64,000 nucleotides of DNA, from contig JAPXFQ010002814.1 of NCBI GenBank assembly GCA_028564705.1, positions 682,001 to 746,000 on the forward strand. The letters are read 5' to 3'. Origin of the DNA: Apricaphanius iberus (Eukaryota; Chordata; Actinopteri; Cyprinodontiformes; Aphaniidae). Below the pieces are notes generated by a model, which was not told where the DNA came from, did no database searches, and saw only the letters and a list, made by a program, of their open reading frames with translations. This document shows, piece by piece, positions 1 through 11,890 of this stretch. Each line of letters starts with the position of its first letter. Position 1 is the first letter of the stretch. The position numbers and the translations under genes were made by a program.

Positions 1-1524
1 TGAAATACTTGCAGCTGCAGAATCTAATGTTTCTAGCAGGACATTGAAGTTAACTCAGGGACTCTGCCAACAAGGTACATCACAGATTTTTTTTTTTTTC
101 CTGTTAAACTGTGGAAACAGAAAGATGTTCAGAGCCACATTAATGTCTTATTTTTTCATACATGCAAGGCTGCCTCACAGAACAAGCCAAGTAGTAGCTG
201 TGGTGTTGACACCACCACTTTCCATTTTGGTCATATTGCTATTTTTCAGTGTAGCACTTGGTTTTATAAGTCTCTGCACAGAACCTGTGAAAATAAAAAA
301 ATAATTTTGACTAAACCTTTCACAATACAGACAAAAAAAACAAAGACTTATGTCTTGGAATAGTTTGCCAATCCATAGTGCAGAGACTTTTAAGGTATCT
401 TTGCTGAGTCACTTCTATTCTTTGGCCTTTGAATCTAATACTTATCTAATCTAATATTATATCTAATATTTTTTTTATTTCTGAATTAGTTTTTATTTAA
501 GCATATTTTCTTTTTTGCATGTTTTTTTCTTTTTGTTTATTATAATCAATTGTTCATATTTGTCTGTTTTCAGATTCAAGCTTTTACTGTTCTTGCTCTG
601 CAGTGCTTCATGGCAATGTGTTTGTTATAAATTGCTATTAAATTTAAATTACCTCTGATTTTGTTTTTGGTGCATTTTCAGTTGCACCTCCTTAAAGATT
701 GTTTTTCTTAGTTTAATACCTAGCCAATAGGAATGGTCACACTCAGGGTGGAGCACAGTGTTGGCACTGTATGAAAAAATGATCATGCACCATGGTGTCA
801 TAATGACACCTAACTTAGAAACTGATTTACACTTTCCAGTAAAATGAATGACTTATCACTTTCTTAAGTAATGCTTGACTGCCCCTTTTAAGGGTTTGAA
901 GTATAACTTATTACTGTCATTTTTTCCGTCAAACAACTTAGCATAACACTACACCACCCTCCTGACAACCATACACTTAAAATCAAATCAAACAAAACAC
1001 ACTTTGGAAATAGTTTTGATTTTTTTCTTCTTTGTTTTTCTTTTAAGTTATGACTTTTCTGGCGTGCAGAATAATGAACGCCTCTGTAAATTCAGGTGGC
1101 ACATAACTGTACAATAACAATAGGTAACTGCCATCCATATTTTTACTTCCACTGTAAGCCTAAGGTTTTATCTGACTCTGGACTTAACAAAATTAGCCCC
1201 AATTATCAGCAAATTGAGGGGTAAGCAAATTGTAAATCATTCCATACCACAGACTACATTGGCTGAAAGGCTGGCTCTTTTGACAGATGTTTGCCAAAAG
1301 TAAAAAATAAACTCATAATGGGGAAAATAATATCCTAAATGTATGTCTATTAGATGGAGATTTTACTTTTTTATTTATCTAACCGCATGGGTTCGCTTAT
1401 CTCTACCAGCTCACTTCACCAGCTGTATCTGCACTTCACAGATACTTACAGCATCTTTATTATTTTTAGGATGGTCAAACAGAGGATTTCCTATACCTTT
1501 TGGCCATATAACTGCCTTCAATTC

Positions 1525-1642
1525 AAAGGAGCTGAATACATATGTACAATTTTTATTTGTAAACATTAAAAACCATGTATAATTTACTTCCACTTTATAA
1601 CTATATACTAGTGTGGGTTGGTTTATTATAAATAATCCCATT
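1525..1642 (+). mobile_element. Tc1/mariner-like fragment (group A), terminal region
   Basis: The segment resembles the 3' terminal region of a common fish Tc1 family: a 'gctgaataca' start, a 'tttttatttgtaaa' stretch, a 'ccatgta' step, then 'acttccactttataa' and a 'gggttggtttat' block. The same blocks recur at 9570, 21305, 22978, 42285 and 46380. It is terminal sequence only, with no transposase. Assignment rests on remembered family sequence, not a search. Confidence 0.55.
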
Positions 1643-3126
1643 AGTTTACAGCTTGTAACATGAGAAAATATGCGAGGGGTAAGCTATGCCTATTTTTGCA
1701 AGGCAATGTAACAACAGTATCTATTTCTTTGCGGGAAAGGTGTAAAAAAAAGAAAAAGATAGGTTGAGTTTAAATAAATCTGAGTAGATATTAGGCTGGA
1801 AAAAAGCAAAGAAAATAATTGCTCATGGGAAAAAAAAAATTGTTTTTAATTCTGATATGGAGGGACATTTTTTTTTTTTTTTCACTGGAGGTTTGAAGAG
1901 CTCACCACTGAAAAAGCAGAGCAGTAGTTGGGATCTGTTATGGCATCTGTCTCACCAGGGTTTCTCGTCTGAATCAGACGGAGAAAAAAAGAGAATACCC
2001 TCTGCGAGAAACATCACAGCTGGCCCCACACCACAAAATCACTAGCCCTGTTTTTTTAATCTGTCTCTCTCTCTCTCTCACTCTAAGCAGTTTTTTTTTT
2101 TTTTTTTTTTTTATAGAAACAATGCAAAACCAAATAAAAAAAAGAAATATTATGCATGCAATCTCCATCCACCTCTCCAATACCTGCACAACCCTCTTTT
2201 CTCCATGTGGGTGGGGCAGCTGCAGAGAGCCACTGTTTGTCACTCAGCAGCATGACTTCTGGACCCACTAAGCTCCCTGCAGTGCTGAAGTCGAGTCTGG
2301 AATAGTGAGGCAGCGATGAAGAATGGGAGCCTTCACATGATGAAAGCGGAGCAGGACAAAAAATAAAAAAAGGGGGAAGCAGTAAAAGAGCTCTTTGAGT
2401 TAAGCCAATCCCCCAACATTTTGAAAAGCCTCACTAGCTTGTGCCACTGCATTCACCAGCCAAAAGTAGACATTGGTTGCACCCTAATTCTAAGTGATAT
2501 TCTTCCCTCCTTACCTTTTTTCTGTTTCGTTATCTTTTCTACCATGATGTTATAAAAGGCAGCTCAATGGAAACTGCCACTAAATGGGAGCTTTGGAGGC
2601 TTTTTATTTGACAAACTGTCACCATGCTTGATCTAAAAGCACACCGAATGGAGGGAAAATAGATGTATGTGTCTGTGTCCCTACGAAATAGTGGGAGATA
2701 AAGAAATCGTATAAACCGAGGAGCCTATCGGTTTTTTGTATCCATGGCAGCAGAGAACAGTAAGTCTCATCTCTGCATTGTTATTACTCATAACCCTCAG
2801 AACTACCGATTATGTTTTAGCTTCGTCTGTTGCCCTGAAATGTTGTAATTGCTTTTGTTTGTTTTTTATAGTATTTTCTTTTTAACTCTGGACTGAGTCC
2901 AAAATAAAAGTTATTTTGGGGATTACAGGATGTGTTTATTTTAAGATTAATGATTTATGGGAAATTATATACAGGGCACCATCAGATTTACAGGAACTAT
3001 ATTAAGAGCTAAATATTTCAGTCTCAGTTGTCGTTTGCTACCTGCCTGGTTAAGGCTGAGGTAAAGAAACACAAGGAGAAGGAGTGAGATGTTCATTGAA
3101 CAGTAAATTACTTCATATGTGCAGTA

Positions 3127-3657
3127 CAGGCCAAAGGAATGGACACACCTTCTCATTCAGTGCATTTTCTTTATTATCATGACTATTTACATTGTAAATT
3201 CTCACTGAAGGCATCAAAACTATGAATGAACACATATGGAATTATGTAGTACTTTTACAAAAAACTGAAATAACCTGGCCTCCAAAGTCACTGGACCTGA
3301 ACCTAATCGAAATGATTTGGGGTGAGCTGAACCGCAGAGTGAAGGCAAAAGGGCCAACAAGTACTAATCATCTCTGGGAACTCCTTTAAGACTGTTGGAA
3401 AACCATTTTGGGTGACTAGCTCTTGAAGCTCAAGAGAATGCAAAGCAGAAATCAGAGCAAAGGGTGGATATATTGAGGAACCTAAAATATGACACATGTA
3501 TTCAGTTATTTCACGGTTTTTGTTTAAGTAAATACCGTAATTTCATACATCATGTGTTCATTCATAGTTTTGATGCCCTTAATTGAGAATCTACAATGTA
3601 GTCATGAAAATAAAGAACACGCATTGAATGAGAAGGTGTGTCCAAACTTTTGGCCTG
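3127..3657 (+). mobile_element. Internally deleted Tc1/mariner-like element with TIRs and TA duplication
   Basis: Inverted repeats of roughly 105-110 bp bound this 531-bp element: about 3127-3235 on the left and 3551-3657 on the right. Both begin with caggccaaa and include a ggacacaccttctcatt-like block. Each end is flanked by TA (3125-3126 and 3658-3659), the expected Tc1 target duplication. Between the arms, 3289-3390 encodes a transposase remnant read as SLDLNLIEMIWGELNRRVK, the C-terminal part around the last acidic residue of a DD34E transposase, ending in a stop after HLWELL. The rest of the transposase is missing, so the copy is non-autonomous. Confidence 0.85.
3289..3489 (+). pseudogene. 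Tc1-like transposase C-terminal remnant
   Basis: A short in-frame piece (DLNLIEMIWGELNRRVKAKG, then HLWELL and a stop) matches the conserved end of Tc1/mariner transposases, in which the P-x-L-N-P-I-E motif carries the final catalytic acid. The DNA after the stop still resembles the family's C-terminus (DCWK, then a QSKGW-like segment). No start codon, HTH domain or first two catalytic aspartates are present. Confidence 0.7.
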
Positions 3658-4621
3658 TACTATATATGGAATAATGGACGACTTTCCAAAATACAATAAT
3701 TTATTTACAAAAGAAGAAACATAATATGTAGACATTTTAATCAACCAAGCCATTAACATACACTACTAATAATAAGATCTGAATAACTACCAAAAATCAA
3801 GAACACAATGAATGGGTAAATATGCAAAGGAATAGAAACAATTAATACTGATGTTACCGTTCAGTATGAATCTGCATGCTTAGAGACCAGGGCTTATATT
3901 GCAATACTGGAAGTAAAGCTAAAATTAGTTTACTAATTTTCATTAGTTTAAACTAATTAGCACCATTGATTCAAGTCTAAACCAATAAACTATGCAAGGA
4001 AAACAAAACATTATTTGGATTAAGTAATGTTTTGTTTAAAAATTATCTGGATTCGAAGTCATTAACCTTTAAAAATTACTTCTATTTATAGACTGACCAC
4101 GGCAGCAATCAATCTAATTTTAGTATTTAGATGCATTAAAACGGTGTCAAACACGGCTAAGAAGATTTGTTTCGGGTGTTTAAACAATCTACTTTAAACC
4201 AATCTTTATTTTTAATACCATCAATAACAATCTTTGTTTTTTATGAAATACATGCCTAAATCAAGACACGCAGGTTAATTTTTGCATGTAGCTTCCAGGT
4301 AACCCACGTTGCATCGCTTGAAGCGAATCTGATTCATTTATTAAACATTAAACAAAGAAAATAAATCTCCTGTCAGCCGTGGCGTTCAGGTTGCAGGATT
4401 TAAAACGACTCTCTGTCAGGAAATCCCTGAAAACACTGTTTAAACCTACAGGCTGAATGGTCTGTACCCAAACAATAGTAACTGAAATCGTACACACAGT
4501 AATGAATGGCAGCGAAAACACAACCCTTAAATCCATTTATCCTATACTAATCTTGCCTCTTCCCAGACAGAAGAATTAAAGTTTCTAGGTTTCTCAGTGG
4601 TTGATGGGTGGAAAGCTCAAA

Positions 4622-4646
4622 CATTGTTAACCAGCGGTTAACAATG
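4622..4646. repeat. Perfect 11-bp inverted repeat with 3-nt loop
   Basis: Arms at 4622-4632 and 4636-4646 (CATTGTTAACC and its complement) are separated by AGC. It is a compact intronic hairpin or dyad. The dyad holds two GTTAAC cores, but no specific binding protein can be assigned. Confidence 0.5.
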
Positions 4647-5520
4647 AGATCAAAATCCAAAAGTGGATCAGCATTGCCATGTCTGAAATTTTATCATAAA
4701 AGAACTGTTTAAAGTACCAAAATGCAATGAGTTTTTATTGTGTTAGGCTAGTAAAACTTTGTACAAAAAAATATCAAAGTCCTTCCTGCTGCCAAATCAT
4801 CAGATCAGTCTAGTTTATTTTACAGCTTTGAAAGTAAAAATATCTTATTGAATAGCATTTTTATTGTGTTTTTACTGAGGAATGGTCACGTTACACCAAT
4901 ATTTGCATATGTGTTTTGCCAAAATATTTGGAAATGGACACCTCATTGTGACATCAAATTTAGAAAAATAAAATGCAAGCCAACCTCACACATTGCAGAA
5001 CCTAAAAAACACTGAATCAGATAAAAGTGAAACAGCTTTCTATCTGATCTGTACATGGACCACGTACATTACTTAATAACATTATTTAACAGCTCCTGAA
5101 GCAACATTGGTGGATGTAACTTTTAAATGTTTTCAGGTGTGTGCTACCTTGATGGGCAAATGGGCTTCAACGCTCTTTTTTGACAAATGACAGTAAACTA
5201 AATTTGTTTTCTTGTGAAAATAGTTCTGGATATTTTCTCCACTTAGATGGTAATATGTAGCTGATGGACAGTTCACAGCACTATACTATGTGGGAGTTTA
5301 ACTTTACAATACATATATCTGGAGAAACCTCTACCCTATGCCTGCTACCTGAATAAAATGAAGTCGGCTAAGAAAGTTTTTGCAATTTTTTTGGCCTAAA
5401 ACACTTACCCAATTATGCAGCTTTTCAATTTTTTGTATTTAGACAGTGATGTCCATCTAGCCATCTTGTTTTACAAGGATACTTTTGAGGGTTGTTTTTA
5501 GTTGGACATTAAATTCAAGT

Positions 5521-5699
5521 CAGCTGCACGATATGGTGATTGCAATAAAAGCAGGTTGTTGAAAATACTTTTTATCACTTGCAATTTATTCTTACAGAAA
5601 AAAAAATCAGGTAGGAAAAAAATTATTAAAATCTGAAATCAGATTTGGTATAAAAAAAATATGAGACTTTATTTTTAAGCCATATTGCACAGCCCTACA
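5521..5699. mobile_element. MITE-like repeat with GCTGCACGATAT-type ends
   Basis: The left end reads gctgcacgatatggtg and the right end gccatattgcacagccct, which are imperfect inverted repeats. The body is about 180 bp and AT-rich, with no coding potential. This end structure (gggctgcacgatat and its complement) is familiar from abundant short repeats in teleost genomes. Family assignment is from memory. Confidence 0.55.
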
Positions 5700-6004
5700 T
5701 CCAAGTGTTTATGTAAATATGCACCCTTTATTCTGAACATTTAATCCTGTAAAATCAGAGAGGTTCGGCCCTTGTTTAAAAATGTTAGTCAGGGGAATTA
5801 TATTTTGATACAAAAATAAACAGAAGAAAAAATGTATTGAAAATCTAAACTTAAAAGTACTGTTCTGCCATTAAAATTGTGTTTCTGGTTTCATTTACTG
5901 TAATACAAAACCTAAAACAAACCTGAAACATTTAAAGATAATATATAAATGATGTATATTTTGTTTAAATCTAGAAAAAGTATTTTTTCTGAAACCAGGC
6001 AGAA

Positions 6005-6116
6005 TGTCTGTGAACCTGAACCTACTGTGAAAAAGACTTCAAGCACTGCAGTAGCAGGACACGAACCTTGACCTACTGAGCGGGAGTCACCTACACTAAC
6101 CATTCAGCCAACTTGA
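6005..6116 (-). mobile_element. tRNA-derived SINE head (remnant)
   Basis: On the minus strand the segment has an A-box-like TGGCTGAATGGTTAGTGTAGG (about 6089-6109) and a B-box-like AGGTTCGTGTCC (about 6059-6070), spaced as in a tRNA with a variable arm. It does not fold into a complete acceptor stem by eye and continues into unrelated sequence, so a SINE remnant or tRNA pseudogene is more likely than a working tRNA. Confidence 0.4.
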
Positions 6117-6126
6117 GAACAGTGTT

Positions 6127-6236
6127 CTGCTTTTTTGAAACTTTAAATTATAGCTTACTATGAGACACACAAACAACTCCAGACCAATCAGCTGCTACCG
6201 CTGCTGCATAGGAGTGAGAGGGATATCATGTTACCG
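6127..6236 (+). repeat. Direct repeat copy 1 (110 bp; partner at 6816-6925)
   Basis: This segment recurs 689 bp downstream at the same length with only scattered substitutions. Shared landmarks include gaaactttaaa, cagaccaatcagctgctacc and ctgctgcat. It could be the two ends of an inserted element or a local duplication. The intervening DNA shows no coding domain. Confidence 0.8.
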
Positions 6237-6815
6237 GACCAATCAGTCCATAGGTGGGCATTTCGGGTTGCTTCGGCACGCTTGGTACCAAAGTAGAGCT
6301 AGTCCGAAAAAAGGGGCTGGCTCGGAATAGACGCAGGTAATGGAAAAGCATCCCGTTCCATCCTGTACCGTACTGGCACTAGTATAAATGGGGCATTTGG
6401 TTCCCAGGATTTGGATAGACCATTCAGTCGAACTCTCTTTGTGTCTAGTAACCATTGCCTGCAGTATATTTAAACTGATGGAAACCTATTAAATTGTATA
6501 TTGCTGTCATTTTGTGAGTTTGTACAGCATACAGCTCTACATGTTTTTACCATAAAGACTACATTTTAATTCAATGTTTTTTGGTGCAATCTGTTTAAAA
6601 GAAGAACCAGAACCTGGGGAGTGGGAGCTTGGGCACATGGCATCACCACAGTATTCAAGGGATGCAACAAGCTTTTTGCAATATCCATCTTTAGAATAAG
6701 AGATTTCCCAAATTCTTTGGAAGTTCAAAAGTGTTAGCACTTTTATATCTATCTATATCTGTATATCTTGAGACATATAATTCTCAACTCACATTGATTT
6801 ATTTTTAATTTTAGG

Positions 6816-6925
6816 CTGCTTGTTTGAAACTTTAAACTATAGCTTACTCTGAGACAAACAAACAACTCCAGACCAATCAGCTGCTACCACTGCTGCATCG
6901 GAGTGAGAGAGATATCATATTACCG
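6816..6925 (+). repeat. Direct repeat copy 2 (110 bp; partner at 6127-6236)
   Basis: Second copy of the 110-bp repeat. It is followed at 6928-6957 by a short tandem of TTAGCTTAG-type units that copy 1 lacks. Confidence 0.8.
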
Positions 6926-7282
6926 TGTTAGCTTAGTTAGCTTAGCTTAGCTTAGTTGTTAATAAATCTTTAAGTTCTCCTTCAGTGAAAATCTAAATTT
7001 TTTCTAAAATTGTTGCATGCGAATATTTTCTCCAAGCCTCATTCCCTGCATTAGCGAGAGACTTTCATTGCTGCTAGCGAAACATAAATGAGAACTTAGA
7101 ATATAGTGAATGAGTTAGATGTTTTACACCACCCTCTTCTCAAATGAGCAACCTCCTGAAACAGGAGTGAAAGAAAAGAAAAAAGAAAAAGAAAACGGCT
7201 CACAAGTCATATAACTGGGCTAGAGACTATAGATAGAGACCATGGGAAATTCACTGAAAAAAATGGCTATTCTCTTAATATT

Positions 7283-7445
7283 GGGGGACTGTGGCTCAAG
7301 AGGTAGGAGCTTGTCGTCTAGCCGGAGGGGTGTCGGTTCAACTCCCTGCTCTGTCTGTCTCAGTCATCGTGTCCTTAGGCAACATACGTCACCCATCTTG
7401 CCTACTGGTGGTGGCCAGAGGGCCTGGTGGTCGTCGGCATCCTGT
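7283..7445 (+). mobile_element. tRNA-headed SINE-like repeat, 3' truncated
   Basis: The start has an A-box-like TGGCTCAAGAGGTAGGAG and a B-box-like GTCGGTTCAACTCC about 30 bp later. A body follows (tgtccttaggcaa, then ttgcctactggtggtggcca and agagggcc) that I recognise from a very common teleost short repeat. The usual 3' part is missing after about 7445. A non-autonomous DNA element that has captured this head is an alternative. Confidence 0.55.
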
Positions 7446-9569
7446 TTCAGATGTGTACAATAGAATGCAGATAGATGTATTGTGTAGAATTAACATAACA
7501 TTATAAATGTGAATAGAATATAATGATGTCACCATGCGGATATTTGCAGCACTCGTGTGAAAATGCAATATATAAACAATTACTTCACATAATGTGCGTC
7601 AAAGACGTAAAGTGCCCGTCCAGACAGTGTTTTAAGTTGAAAACTAACAACTTTAATTCTCTGAACATCCATGTCATTTTAGTTTATCAGCTCCAGCTCC
7701 TGCTGATTTTAGAGCAGGGGCTTCTTTATTGATTAACTCCCATACATATTACTCTCCTCTCTGTTGACAGTAACATTGTTACCTCATCTAGCAACCAGAT
7801 TAATTCATCCTACATTAATGACGGTTCTTGGGTTGTTCTTTCATGTACTAACCAGTTTCGTTTCATCTGATGGAGGCAATCTGGATAGATGGTTGCATCT
7901 TGAATACAACTGAAAACTTCCATGGCCCAAGCTGCTCTCTCATACCCTGGAAACCTCTGGAACACTTCCAGAATGATTCCAAGTTTGCATAGCTATGAAT
8001 TGAGAAATAAACCTATTCTCCAAAACTGGCACCTTCAAGTTTCAATAAAATGTGCAGGATTGGTTGCCTTTTGGAAGGAAGCTTTATTTATGAGAAAAAT
8101 ATTCGATTGTTTGGTAACAATAACCAAAAGTACATTTGGGAGTATCGGGAGTAGGCTTTTAAGGTGTAGCCTGAATATTTCCCTCCTACAGACTTTCATT
8201 CACCTACTAAGGAATATCTTCAGGTAGATAGGTAGAAGTACTGAAATCCTCTTAGGTGACACCATTCTTGGTGCAATAGTTACTATAAAATATTGGAACG
8301 CCCTAACAAATTATAAAAAGGCGTATAACAGGTTCACATTAATCACTGTCTCCCAATCAGACAGTAACTATGAGGGCCAGTCAAGGTTAATTTTCTATTT
8401 TGTGATATAACTCAAGAGTTTATGTATGCACATGCCAAAGGCAATTGTTCAAGATAAATCTGTCTAAAAGCCATGCCATAAGAGTGGTACAGACAGTGTC
8501 TTAGAACACAGTGTGACATTAGGTGCGTGAGCTGAATGCCAACTCCCACCACACAAGCTGTAGTCTTTCTCCGAGCCCTTTTAAATGTGACAAATTTGCC
8601 ACCACCCCTGATTCATGCGCCCTCTCTGCAACTGTTCCCCGTCTCCATGCAGCTCATAAATCCCTGGTCCCATACCTTAGGTGGATTTGTCACAAGACTT
8701 CTTGCAGTGGGCTACCTCCCCACCCTTTAGCGCAACAGTCTGCCCTTCCTGACAGTATTTCATGACTCAAAGACCAGCTCTGGAGGCACACAGGGAGATT
8801 TATGCATTTTAATTGGATTGGCTCAGTGGCCCCCATGCTGCTAGTGATTCTTTGAGGTATTGACTCTCTGTTCAGGTCTTGAGCCTTTTCAGATTTCAGA
8901 GACATTTTGCAGGATATTTGGGTTTTAGAGATGGGATGTTTTGATAATTAAGGGAATATGATACTATATAAGGTTTCAATGAGCTGCCAAGAATGATCAA
9001 TGCGCTAAGCATAAGGCTTATTGCCAACTGTTTTTTTTTTTTAAATCTTCTTTCTTGTTATACAATATAACACAAATAGTCAGAAAACACAGGTACTCAG
9101 ATTTTACGCCGTACTCCAGCAGACGGGACCAAAGTCAATCTCATTAGACCTTCTATGCTGGATGAAACATGTGTATTTCTCAGGAAGTAGGAGAAGAATG
9201 GAATCCATACCCCCTAGCCTTTTCCCATTTTACCATGGTACAACAACACTCAAATAATTTTAATGGGCTTTTTCTTGATTGAACAACCCAAAGCAATGCA
9301 TTGTTGAATCTTAAAGTATTGTTTTATAACCTAACCCTGCTTTAAACTTTTCCAGTTTATCCCTGAACCTGTCTGCCTATTTCTTGGGTCTTCCTGATTA
9401 TCTGTGTTTACTAATGTTCAAGCAAACTTCTGATGTCTTCAGCAATAGCTGCACTTACGCTGAGATTCAATAACACAAAGTCAACTACATTTTGAACGCA
9501 ATTTGTAATACCTGATTTTATTTACAGCTGTCAGAGTTTTGGGGATTACATCTCTTATTTTCCACATTT

Positions 9570-9725
9570 AGGCATTTGAAAATCAGTGTAATGTTTACTT
9601 CTTCACACTGTTTGTCACATAAAAAGCCATAAAATATATTGCAGTTTGAGGTTGTAACATGAAGATGTATGAAAAAAATGTTAAGTGAATGAATACTTCA
9701 GTAAAGGCTCTGCAAACAGCATTGT
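9570..9725 (+). mobile_element. Tc1/mariner-like fragment (group A), terminal region
   Basis: The order of blocks (acttcttcacactgtttgt, cacataaaaa, aaaatatattgcagtttg, aggttgtaacatgaa, then gtgaatacttc) matches the terminal region of the Tc1 group whose longest copy lies at 46380-47580. No coding part is present. Confidence 0.5.
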
Positions 9726-10699
9726 TGCTGTATGATCAGACACCCCTTGCCATACAGTAAGTGAATCAGTAGAGTGAATTACTTCAACTCACTTTAGAGA
9801 CCCTTACAGACGTTCCCATCCCCAAGGATTTGTCAGTTTAAAAATAGGTGCAGAAGCTCTACAGATCCCATCATTTGCCATCCTGCCTGGGCAAAGCCTC
9901 TCATAAAAGGAACCTTTTCTGTTGAGACATTGTGTCTGGTGTTGCAGAGGCATTATCCACCTCTTAGAACAAAGAAATCATTCCACGGAAAATCCATCAC
10001 CCTGGTGTAGATACACTCCCTGTCATACTCCCCCTGTTTCTTTTTTTTCCCTCATTCCCCTTTGCTATCTTTTTCTCTGACCCCTCTTCAATCGGAGGTG
10101 AGATGGAGATGGATAGAGCCTGCAGCCACAGAACAGCCCACGAGGACTAAGAGTCCCCTTCACAATCCGCCATGGCTAGTGCCACCCACTGCATCAATGT
10201 CTCTATCAAGCAGCGTACTGGGAGCAGACCAGTGTGTCACATTCACAACACGCTGCAAAGGATCCAGGCCCAAACAATGACATGTGTTGCAACCCCCTGC
10301 ATAGCCCCTCATCTAAAGTATGGCAAGCAGACATCCATGCACATTCTCTCCCAGATGTCTGCTCTGTACAACATATTGCCATCCCTCCGACGTATACACA
10401 ACGGCTCATCAGGCAGGAAAATCAAAAGACCGCTCTCCCAAGACTCAAGGAGCACTGCGGCTGTTATTATACCAGAGCCTGTTAATGATCAGCATCTGTT
10501 CCCCTCTCTGCAAGCGTTAGCTCAGCTCCCTCTTAACAAGGCTTTGCGCAAAACTTCCAGTAATATTTTTTTAGCTTCTTGTAGAAATAATGCTGAGGGT
10601 GGTTGAAATGTGACTTAAAGATATGCTTGCTTGTGGAGATTTATTAGCATTTCTTGTTGGCCTCATTGTATGCAAATATTTGCCTGAGTTTGTGCCTCA

Positions 10700-10700
10700 T

Positions 10701-10759
<59 letters not shown>
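10700..10759. repeat. (CA)n(TA)n compound microsatellite
   Basis: About 13 CA units run directly into about 16 TA units, uninterrupted. It is likely length-polymorphic. Confidence 0.95.
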
Positions 10760-10760
<1 letters not shown>

Positions 10761-11890
10761 CAGTTCTCCATTGTAAAATATATTGAAGGTATTTATATTA
10801 TAGTAACGCCACTATGACTACTAGAATGGTGTTTATAAATCATTAAAAGACAACGCTTAAAAAGAATTTGTGGCCTCGGTGAAATTATGTCAACTTCTGA
10901 ACACAGCTGTAGACATTAAAGCTTTTAAATTCTCATGTATTACTTTCTGTTATATTTCTTAGCAGATGCTTTATTCAAGTAAGAGGTTGCTTTGACTTAA
11001 TACTATTTCTATTGGATCTTTTTATATTCATGTCATTGTTTAGTTTTTTGTTTTTTTTAAATATAGCTTTAGTTTTGATATGAAAGTGAGTGCAAATACC
11101 TATAAATAGCTTCGTACCCTTACAAACAATGACACTCTTAAGGAGATTAAATATTAGCTTGAAGTGTCTAGGGCCAAGTCAATAAAGATATTTTGATCTT
11201 TCTTTATAACTCCAAAAATGTTCATTTCATGCTTTCAAATTCCACCTGTCTTCCTTTAACAGATATAAACACTTTGTGCTGAGCGAAGCAGAATCAAGAG
11301 CGCATTCTTATCTTTCACTGAACGATACACATTTGTTTTTAACAAAAAGTCGTTTTTGTGGCCAGAACTGTCTTTGGCTCCAAATGACAATCTGAAAAGA
11401 GAAAATTACCGAAAAGCAAACAGTTAACGATATTGCCCATGTTGCAGTTTGATTGGATTCATGTTGTGCTGGTCTTAGACACCTGTGGCCTATTGGGCCG
11501 CTCACTTTCTTTTCATTTTGTTACCTGACCAAAATGAAACAACAAGGGGCCATTTTAAATTGATTCACACTGACTAATTCATGATTCATATCTGCCACCT
11601 GTGGCTCGGTGTATGTCTGTATTGGAGGGTTGAGTGGCTCCACTTTACCGCTAGAAAGCAATCCTGAAAATAAAAGCTTGAGCATTGTTTCCATTTCAGG
11701 GTAATTTCTGTACTCCAGCAATTGCGTATTTTTGTCTGTTCCATCAATATAAAATATCCTGAAACTGCTCTGTTTTTTTGTTTTTTCAACTTAATCCCTA
11801 GAAATCTTTTTTGGAGTACAAGTAGAAGGGTTGTATTTTATGTTTTTTATTGATGCTGCTGAGCACTTTCTGTTCTCATTTCTTTTGCAG

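Larger units (their letters stand above)
1..11890 (+). other. adgrl3: Intron (or its 3' part) upstream of the TM1 exon
   Basis: No coding exon was recognised. I looked for the GAIN/GPS exon that should precede TM1 (a CNHLTNFAVLM-like segment) and did not see it, so it lies upstream. The stretch holds poly-T and CT-rich runs around 2060-2113, a Tc1-derived fragment (1525-1642), an internally deleted Tc1-like element (3127-3657), a hairpin (4622-4646), a MITE (5521-5699), two tRNA-like SINE remnants (6005-6116 and 7283-7445), a 110-bp direct repeat (6127 and 6816), another Tc1 fragment (9570-9725) and a CA/TA microsatellite (10700-10759). Open frames here are short and unrecognised. The longest, 144 codons at 10172-10606, overlaps three other open frames and shows no known domain. 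Confidence 0.8.

Noticed and set aside
6059..6116. Functional tRNA gene on the minus strand
   Set aside because: Boxes are present but no complete acceptor stem or clear anticodon arm can be drawn, so it was listed as a SINE remnant.
10062..10606. Overlapping open frames on both strands, up to 144 codons
   Set aside because: Four mutually overlapping frames with no recognisable domain. Stop-poor because the region is less AT-rich. No splice sites tie it to adgrl3.
11831..11890. Methionine-started extension of the TM1 exon
   Set aside because: It would place a start codon in the intron. The strong acceptor at 11881-11890 and family structure show the exon begins at 11891.
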